NCBI GenBank assembly: GCA_026419785.1
Contig: JAODTK010004743.1
Span: forward strand, 124,001 to 188,000
Source: Sclerodactyla briareus
Lineage: Eukaryota; Echinodermata; Holothuroidea; Dendrochirotida; Sclerodactylidae
Length of the DNA stretch: 64,000 nucleotides
Reading direction: 5' to 3'
Under the pieces are notes generated by a model that was not told where the DNA came from, searched no databases, and saw only the letters and a list, made by a program, of their open reading frames with translations. The position numbers and the translations under genes are program-made. Positions 58,186-64,000 of the stretch are shown here, in pieces (position 1 is the first letter of the stretch; each line of letters opens with the position of its first letter).

Positions 58186-58710
58186 GACAGATTAGTAACA
58201 TTAAATGACCTATGGGGCCCTCGTGCCCTACTGTAAAATTCATTGGGACTAATGATAAAACCCATCTCCACCAAGTTTCGTCAAAATCCAACAAACTCAA
58301 AAATACGCCAGAATTATGACAAACTTAACCACTTAATTAGCATACATCATGCCAGGATTCTGATCAATTCGTGTACTCTTATAGTTGTTATATACCCTGA
58401 ACGGCATCACAAAGGAATCTACCGATCAAGAATATCTTGGACACAAGCTTCCGGGGCCAATTTCATTAAATATGCCAATTTATGCAAATGAGAATGGTCT
58501 TTTGGGGATTGAAAAGTGGATGCACACGGAACTCTTCACGCGCACCTCACAAGAAGGTCCCAGCATGATGGCCCACAGTTCAGGAGATATCTAACGCACA
58601 TACGGACAGACAGGACGACGACAGAACAGACACACACACACACACACAACAAAGTGACACTATGTCTCTCCTGAAACAAAGTTCAGCGAGACCAAAAACA
58701 GCACTGATAT
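58186..58710. repeat. Dispersed repeat ending in CACACA / TATGTCTCTCCTG
   Basis: It continues directly from the array: 'gacctatggggccctcgtgccctact', 'ccaccaagtttcgtcaaaatcc', 'cggacagacaggacgacgac', then 'actatgtctctcctgaaaca'. The layout matches the 25.2-25.8-kb and 47-kb repeats, which suggests the array and this tail form one element. Confidence 0.65.
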
Positions 58711-58769
58711 TTTTCCTAAGATTAATACACAACGAATTTCTGCCCTTTCCTATCTCTCTTTGCCGGTTG

Positions 58770-58923
58770 GCCGGTCAGCCGTTTCCACTCCACCAGCACC
58801 GTGATGTGGCCCTCCGCCTATATCCGAGTATGCATTTATGCAGGACCTGTTCAGCCTGGACCATATCAGCTACTCCCACATATTCCTTCCTACTGTGTTT
58901 GTAGCTGTGGGTACGCAGCTCTG
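58770..58923 (-). CDS. Possible Ig-type exon of the minus-strand gene, weak
   Basis: After a minus-strand acceptor GACTTACAG|AGCTG, an open frame contains ADMVQAEQVLHKCILGYRRR. In a shifted frame it reads GHITVLVEWKRLTGQPAKR, resembling the B-strand Cys and C-strand Trp of an Ig domain (C...W+R..G.P). The lower boundary lacks a good donor, and a plus-strand reading (FMQDLFSLDHISYSHIFLPT, donor CTCT|GTAAGT) is equally open. It would fit the IgSF exon series between 63 and 38 kb, but the evidence is thin. Confidence 0.28.
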
Positions 58924-58929
58924 TAAGTC

Positions 58930-60640
58930 ATCATGTCTCTCTTCGTCCATCGTATGTCTATATGTTTGTCACATTCACTAATATAACTTTTAAACCGTAC
59001 ATGCGACCAGGTTAAAAAATTGAGGGTGGATGGAGCATGCCAATGGCTAAGGGATGTGTTACTTTTTGGTTTTGCATGGTGTTAATCATGTCTAGTAATT
59101 ACTTCAATCGGTCTTCCCCACAGCCGTTCCCATTGAGTATATGCGAGGAGAGGTTTGTTTACATTACTCCCTACATCTGCCAGAGCAGGCAGCAGGGGGA
59201 TCTGTCAGCAGGTCAACATAAGCTACCTAAGTGAGCTAGCATTAGCCTGAACTGAGCAATGGTATATTCTAATAATATTAAAAACAACTGTCTCAGGGTT
59301 CCCACATAATCACAAATTTTTATTGGAATGAGCTGGAATTGCCCAAAGGTTTAATATTATTCAAATGAGAGATGCTAATGAGGTTGAAAATTGGAATATG
59401 GAGTGCAACATATATTGGCAAAGTTTTTGAAGGCATTGGGCAGTCATGAGGTCAAATTGCTGAACGTTTCATATCATTCAAACCATAGATGTTATAGGTT
59501 GAAAAGTTGAGATATAGCGTTCAACCATATCAGTGAGAAGAACAAATGGAAGGTCATTTCAGCAGAGGGGTAATTTTATTTCCTATTGCGCTGTTTTTCT
59601 TATGAATGCAATACTGTTTCTGTTAGGGATCTTACCGAAATGACTTTCTTTTCATGCCGATCCGAGATGGCCAGATTGTTTCCCGTTCCGTTCGGCCGAT
59701 GTTTGATCCGATCCGAGAGTGATGGAATGAACTATTACGTACATATATGACCAGTTGGTTATTGTTTCATTGGGTTAGTGTCGGTGTTATTCGTGATATC
59801 TTTGAGACCCTCTTACGAAAAAAGTGGGCACCAACACCCTTCAAATGAAAGCCATTTGAAACAAATATTGATTAAAACAATGTGTCACTATCAGGCGGAA
59901 GGTTCCATAAAGAAAAAAAAACTTGATAATGGGGAAAAAACATCTCGATAACTAGTTTTAGTTCTACTAGATTTATGAGCTAGAGCTAACGTTGCTTATT
60001 CAAATAATCGCTGAAAACTGTTGACAAGTGTGCGGCACTGAATATTTCATTTAAGTGCTCAAAAATATCACGATGTCTGGCAACGTCCTCACACTAGTAC
60101 AGCCTAGTCAATTGCTGGTTTGATTTGATTACATTGGCGTGCATACACCAAAAAAAAAAAAAAAATGATGTTGTTACCACTTTCATCGTTAACTTACTTC
60201 ATCATCAAGTCTACACATGTAGACTTGATGATGATGTAAGTGTGGTTTTGGTTTGGAAAGTATTGATTAGGCTTGAATAGAGTTTGTTTTGCAGAATGTT
60301 ATGTGAATTGTCATGAAAATAGTTAAAAGCAGCAAGAGTCGTACCCTGCGAGTGTTAGTGTTCAAGCGTAATTTGTGCTAGCTGGGCTTGTATTGCAACT
60401 GTTCAAGCTTGCACCTCTGTTCAATGCAGGTATGGGTGCCTGTGTGGAGACTTCGTTATTCAGTAGCGCAAAATCAGTAAAATTCAGTGAACTGCTCTGC
60501 CGATCCGAAGTTAGGTGATTGTCCGATTGATCTGAAAACTGGCACACATGTTTTGTCCTAGGTAAATGCTCGGAGGGAGGGGAGAGTTCAAAAGTGGACC
60601 TCAATGCCATGACTGCTGTCCTACATTTGCAGGTTTACGC
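58930..60640. other. No gene recognised
   Basis: AT-rich sequence with a poly-A run (60,150-60,165). No recognised repeats except the hairpin at 60.2 kb. Short frames lack domains. Confidence 0.35.
60192..60241. repeat. Near-perfect 24-bp-arm inverted repeat (hairpin)
   Basis: The left arm ACTTACTTCATCATCAAGTC-TACA is followed by the 2-nt spacer CA and the right arm TGTAGACTTGATGATGATGT-AAGT. There is one mismatch in 24 pairs. As RNA of either strand it would form a stable stem with a minimal loop. No similar sequence was noticed elsewhere in the window. Confidence 0.9.
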
Positions 60641-61250
60641 AAAACAATGATAGTATGTCGAATTTAACAAAACTTGGTCGATGGTTCCAAAAACATGACA
60701 ATGATTCCAAGGTTAGCCAGAGGTCAAATTGCAGTCAAAATAAGTTTGTCGGGGTTGTGCAGAAAACTTGGTGGTGGGTGTGGATGAGATGAATTGAGAA
60801 AACATGGCAAAATGAATCAACGTCACCAGGAGGTTCACAATTGTGGAAATAGTTACAATTTTTCTTAACTGGTCGAATCCACATGGACTGGGGTGTGGAC
60901 TTTAATAGTCCCAAAAACAATGGGCCATTATTCCAAGGGTCACCAGAGATTCAGGTTTGCACAGTTTTGCGATTTACAAAACGTTGCTGCATTGGTGCAT
61001 TCAGAAACGTAGCAGTGATCATTTGGAATAAACCGCTTCTATTGCGGTCATGGAGGGGTCCCTTTTGATATCTAAATCCGTAATAACCCATCATCACGTC
61101 TCCATGTTTGATAGTGAGCATACACATGTTGGTGGTTTAACGGCCCAGGGCGATGTTAGTTATATTACAAGGCGATCGCCAAAAAGTGTCTGCTCGGCCG
61201 GTTGCACGATCGGTGGTTTGTTATCACTACACAAAAAAACCAAACTAGTT
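60640..61250. repeat. Dispersed repeats (30.1-kb family; 6.8-kb motif)
   Basis: 60,660-60,980 has three diverged 'aacttggt.g.tggtt/gtggactt' and 'gattccaaggtcaccagag' units, as at 30.0-30.25 kb. 61,165-61,215 has 'aaggcgatcgcc.a.agtgtctg', as at 6.8 and 55.0 kb. No coding. Confidence 0.55.
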
Positions 61251-61329
61251 CATGCAGACCATCGTCATGTCAGACTTCTTATTTTCACAGATAACACATA
61301 ACACACTCCCAGGTGAAGAGAGGAAAGAA

Positions 61330-62180
61330 AATCGTACCGTATTTTTGTAGGGTTAATCAACCTAATCAAAAACGGGTTGGGAAGAGGGTTTGCTTGTGGG
61401 CAGCTTTTATAACAGCAGTAAAATTGTACAGACATCTGGTTACTCGTCCTCAGTGGTTTTCTAAAAGGAGCTATTATATGATGGAATTCAAATTCATGAA
61501 CATCAAACACATCAGATCAGAAAATGGTAACAGACCATACCTACTGAGTTTGGCGAAATTCTTACCAAGTGGACATTGGAAAAAGTTATGCCAAATTAGG
61601 CACATACAATGACCTCTACTGACCCCAGCTGTACTTTAAAATGATCAGGATCAAAGGTGGATCACATCTACCATGTTTTGTGGAAATCCAACAAACTTCA
61701 AATTGCATAAATTATGCAAATTAGACACATTAAATGACCTCCAGTGACCCCGACTACACTTTTAAGTTTCTCGGGAACCATGGTAGACCACCAAGTTTTC
61801 TATGAAAATCCGACAAACTTGAAAAAGTTGCCATAACGTATGAAATTAGACCACCAATAGCATATTTGCTGAGAATCTAATCAAGTTATCTACATCATCC
61901 AGGTCCTACATGTTAAACTACATCACTGTAGCACATACGGTAAAATAAGCTAATTACCCAACTTAATTAATGACCTTTGTTTGCCACTTTCAAAATCTAA
62001 GCCAGAGCGTGTAGTACCCCAACCCGGTTTGCTTTGCTACACACAAGTATTTCGTCATATCGGCCTCACCGAGTTTTGTGGAGAAATCTGCTAACGAGAA
62101 GCGTGACACACACAACACACGCCATAGTGACCGCTACGTCTATTCATGAATTTCATTCAGGTGAGACAAAAAAGGAGTTG
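61330..62180. repeat. ~0.9-kb dispersed repeat, copy 2
   Basis: Direct copy of 46,840-47,745, from 'ggttaatcaacctaatcaaa' to 'attcaggtgagacaaaaaag'. Differences are mainly short indels. No coding. Confidence 0.85.
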
Positions 62181-62184
62181 TCAC

Positions 62185-63064
62185 CAAAGAACAATAAATA
62201 ATAATTGGAAGATGGCTAACGTAGCGGCTGAGGAAATCATAATGTTCTTTTTCGACGACCGTTTCAGATTGAGCATATGCGACCACAAACTTAGTGTCAA
62301 ACATGCATGCACACGCGCTGAGGAAAGTTTACACAAGATCACTTAGCTCCTCGACTAACAAAATTCATAGCAAGCCATCGAATCCCCTGGAAGCAGGTTA
62401 GCACTAGCAGGTTAGCACCACAAGGCATAGGCCTACCTGTAAGCAGCACAACTCCCAGTTATATTGCAAACACATAAATTGATCAACCAGCCCTAGTCAA
62501 TTAGGGGTCAGTATGAAGCAATGAGAGAGGGGCCCTGGTACAGGATAACATGTTACACTGCTCAGTTGGGGGATAAGGTCAGTCTGGGCTGCTTTATTGA
62601 TTTATGAGCTGGCTTAAATGTCCCCTTTATCACTTTACCAGAGGCCATCAATCAGTGTGGAAAGGGAAAGTGAGAGAAGGGTGGAGAGTACTCACATATC
62701 AACGACACGGCCTCGAGCCTACACAGAGCAGCACAAAAAAGTGGACTGATAGGCAACTGTATTCCACTTTATTCAAGCAACATGGAATTAAGCATTTAAC
62801 AAATCAGAGAAAGACACATAGAAAAACCCTTAAACCCATAATTTTATTAACATCCTAATACACGACCATCACATGAACGATAATAAACCGTATAAACACT
62901 GATGACCATGCATTTGTTTCATGTACAAAATAGCACAAAGGGACCACCAGATGACCTTTGGCATAACAATTTCTCGATATGCCATGCTGCACCCCTGATT
63001 CAGACTTGGTCCACTGCATGACCCAACGCAGGGCTGTGGAAGAACTTCGTTGCCACACCACCTA
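62185..63064. other. Intron sequence, no exon seen
   Basis: No repeat partner and no domain. It includes 'agcaggttagcac' in tandem (62,393-62,418). It lies just downstream of the 63.1-kb Ig exon on the minus strand. Confidence 0.35.
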
Positions 63065-63065
63065 C

Positions 63066-63294
63066 CTTGCCTCATCCATTCAATGTTGAGGCTATTTTCC
63101 TGATGAGGCCTTCCAAAGGTGCAGAGTCACCGATCTTACGTCCTGAGATGGTGGGGCCCCCTGCGAAGATCAGCCACGGGGGTTTTTCCCAGTCGCTGCC
63201 CCTGTGACCTCCAGGGTGATGTTGCCTAAACGGCCGACGCCGCTGCCCGGGTCGATTGAGCACTGTAGAGCCCAGCATCGCTGGTTGAAGAGAC
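63066..63294 (-). CDS. IgSF gene exon: end of one Ig domain and start of the next
   Basis: The acceptor is TTCACTAG|GTCTC and the donor is GGCAAG|GTAGGT (phase 1). It opens with VSSTSDAGLYS, then (1-nt shift) CSIDPGSGVGRLGNITLEVT, giving the F-strand D-A-G-L-Y-S-C and the G strand of an Ig domain. After a second shift it reads DWEKPPWLIFAGGPTISGRK then IGDSAPLE, the A and B strands of the following Ig domain, with Gly where Cys is expected. A third shift gives NSLNIEWMRQG with the core Trp. Three missing bases would make the exon 232 bp, in phase 0 and out phase 1. An intron splitting an Ig domain after the Trp is common in IgSF genes. This is the most 5' exon supported in the window. The product is an extracellular multi-Ig protein. 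Confidence 0.8.
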
Positions 63295-63399
63295 CTAGTG
63301 AACCTGTATGATGCCTGAGGTAATACAAGACCTGTGCCGGCAGAAAATCGAAGAGATTGGTTGATTCTTGTTCAGTTTATGGTAATGGTCAAGCAGAGG

Positions 63400-63680
63400 A
63401 TCAAACCATTTTTCAAGGCCCTGCAAGGGTTGCAGACTGGATTCTGCACCTATGTCAGTGTGAATCTCGCACCAGATACACAGAATAAGGCAATGCGTCT
63501 TGGCGGTACCTTAACAAATTGCCTACCCCTCATATTTCCTGCCTCCAATCCCTTGTGCTAAGCATCTAGTGAGTGGGCAACAGGTACCATTTCAAAAGTC
63601 TTTGGTATGACCCGACCGGGAATCGAATCCCGGTCTCCCGGGTGGAAGGCCGACGCTCTACCAACTGTGCCAACCACTCG
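63400..63680 (-). mobile_element. tRNA-derived SINE (MetaSINE-like core)
   Basis: On the minus strand the head reads TGGCACAGTTGG (A box, 63,672-63,661), then GAGCGTCGGCCTTCCACCCG, then GGGATTCGATTCCC (B box, near 63,630-63,617). The T arm is like tRNA-Gly with one extra A. The acceptor stem is not paired, so it is not a functional tRNA. The body begins ATACCAAAGACTTTTGAAAT, then GGTACCTGTTGCC and ACTAGATGCTTAGCA. This matches, from memory, the conserved central core of widespread animal MetaSINEs. Same strand as the IgSF gene, in the intron just upstream of the 63.1-63.3-kb exon. Confidence 0.75.
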
Positions 63681-63952
63681 AATAAATAGTATTGAAGCTA
63701 GAACACATTGCCTTGTAATCCACATAGGGCTAGTGTGGTTCGTGAACCTGCAAGCTATGTATACTTCAACCACTGTTTTGCATCATTGCACCCTCCACAA
63801 TCCAGCAACTCTGGCAAAGAAACAGTATATACCCAAACTGGCCACCCCGTCCTCCTGAATATTCCAGGCGTAGAGATGAACGGGTCGTCCAAGGGGTCCA
63901 AAAATTTCTCTGCACTTCCTCTCCTCCGAAAACACATGTCATAATGTGAACC

Positions 63953-64000
63953 AGTAAGCCAAAAGGGTATCAGTGATTCCTTGATTGTTTCTGAGCATTG
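63953..64000. repeat. Start of a third copy of the ~310-bp-array element (cut by window end)
   Basis: 'gtaagccaaaagggtatcagtgattccttgattgtttctg' (in order) matches the leaders at 31,611 and 43,436. The tandem units presumably lie beyond the window. Confidence 0.7.

Noticed and set aside
63605-63680. Functional tRNA gene
   Set aside because: A and B boxes and a T arm like tRNA-Gly are present, but the acceptor stem does not pair, the anticodon stem is mispaired and the T arm has an extra base. The SINE core follows directly, so it is a SINE head.
63755-63937. Further Ig exon upstream of the 63.1-kb exon (LGIYCFFARVAG on the minus strand)
   Set aside because: Y-C-F and A-x-x-A-G resemble an F strand, but the spacing to the preceding Asp-Gly is wrong for an Ig domain, there is no clear splice pair, and both strands are open.

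Overview
The window reads as non-coding DNA from an animal genome, probably a marine invertebrate. It has no dense ORFs, no operons and no ribosome-binding sites. It has spliced exons with consensus GT/AG borders, tRNA-derived SINEs, fragments of LINE reverse transcriptase, and many non-autonomous DNA transposons and tandem arrays. The lineage is inferred from repeat style only (SINE cores, MITE ends, recurring 'tgacctttgacc' motifs) and is not certain. Paired repeat copies differ mostly by single-base indels, and real exons carry compensating 1-nt shifts. The sequence therefore looks like long-read assembly with residual indel errors, and short broken ORFs should not be read as pseudogenes by default.

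The only protein-coding gene I can support is on the minus strand: a large immunoglobulin-superfamily gene. In transcript order it has an exon spanning two Ig half-domains (63,294-63,066), an Ig half-domain exon (38,241-38,085), an Ig exon (13,230-12,973) and the first half of a fibronectin III domain (12,506-12,386). Almost all borders are phase 1, and the Ig-to-FN3 junction restores reading frame and domain order. If this is one gene, it covers at least 51 kb, its 5' end lies to the right of the window and its 3' end to the left, and nearly everything else here is intron.

Layout: 0-5 kb holds a hAT-type MITE (8-bp target duplication) and two minisatellites. 5-12 kb holds dispersed repeats, a 330-bp tandem duplication and copy A of a 0.8-kb repeat. 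12.4-13.2 kb holds the FN3 and Ig exons. 14.6-22.7 kb is a nested structure: copy B of the 0.8-kb repeat is split by a ~7.2-kb TIR element, which contains a second TIR family (with outward-facing splice donors) surrounding a ~4.5-kb GC-rich, CpG-rich, rDNA-spacer-like cassette. 23-30 kb holds LINE/Gypsy-like fragments and possible plus-strand exons. 31.6-33.7 and 43.4-45.3 kb are two arrays of one ~310-bp repeat with a shared leader; that leader starts again at the right window edge. 34.2-36.0 and 39.5-41.4 kb are two copies of a TIR element carrying an antisense RT fragment. 36.7 and 45.3 kb are further hAT-like elements. 48.4-50.6 and 56.1-58.2 kb are two arrays of a ~590-bp repeat. 51.4-52.5 kb is a ~120-bp satellite. 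52.6-52.9 kb is a CCAAT-rich promoter-like island. 60.2 kb is a near-perfect hairpin. 63.4-63.7 kb is a tRNA-derived SINE.
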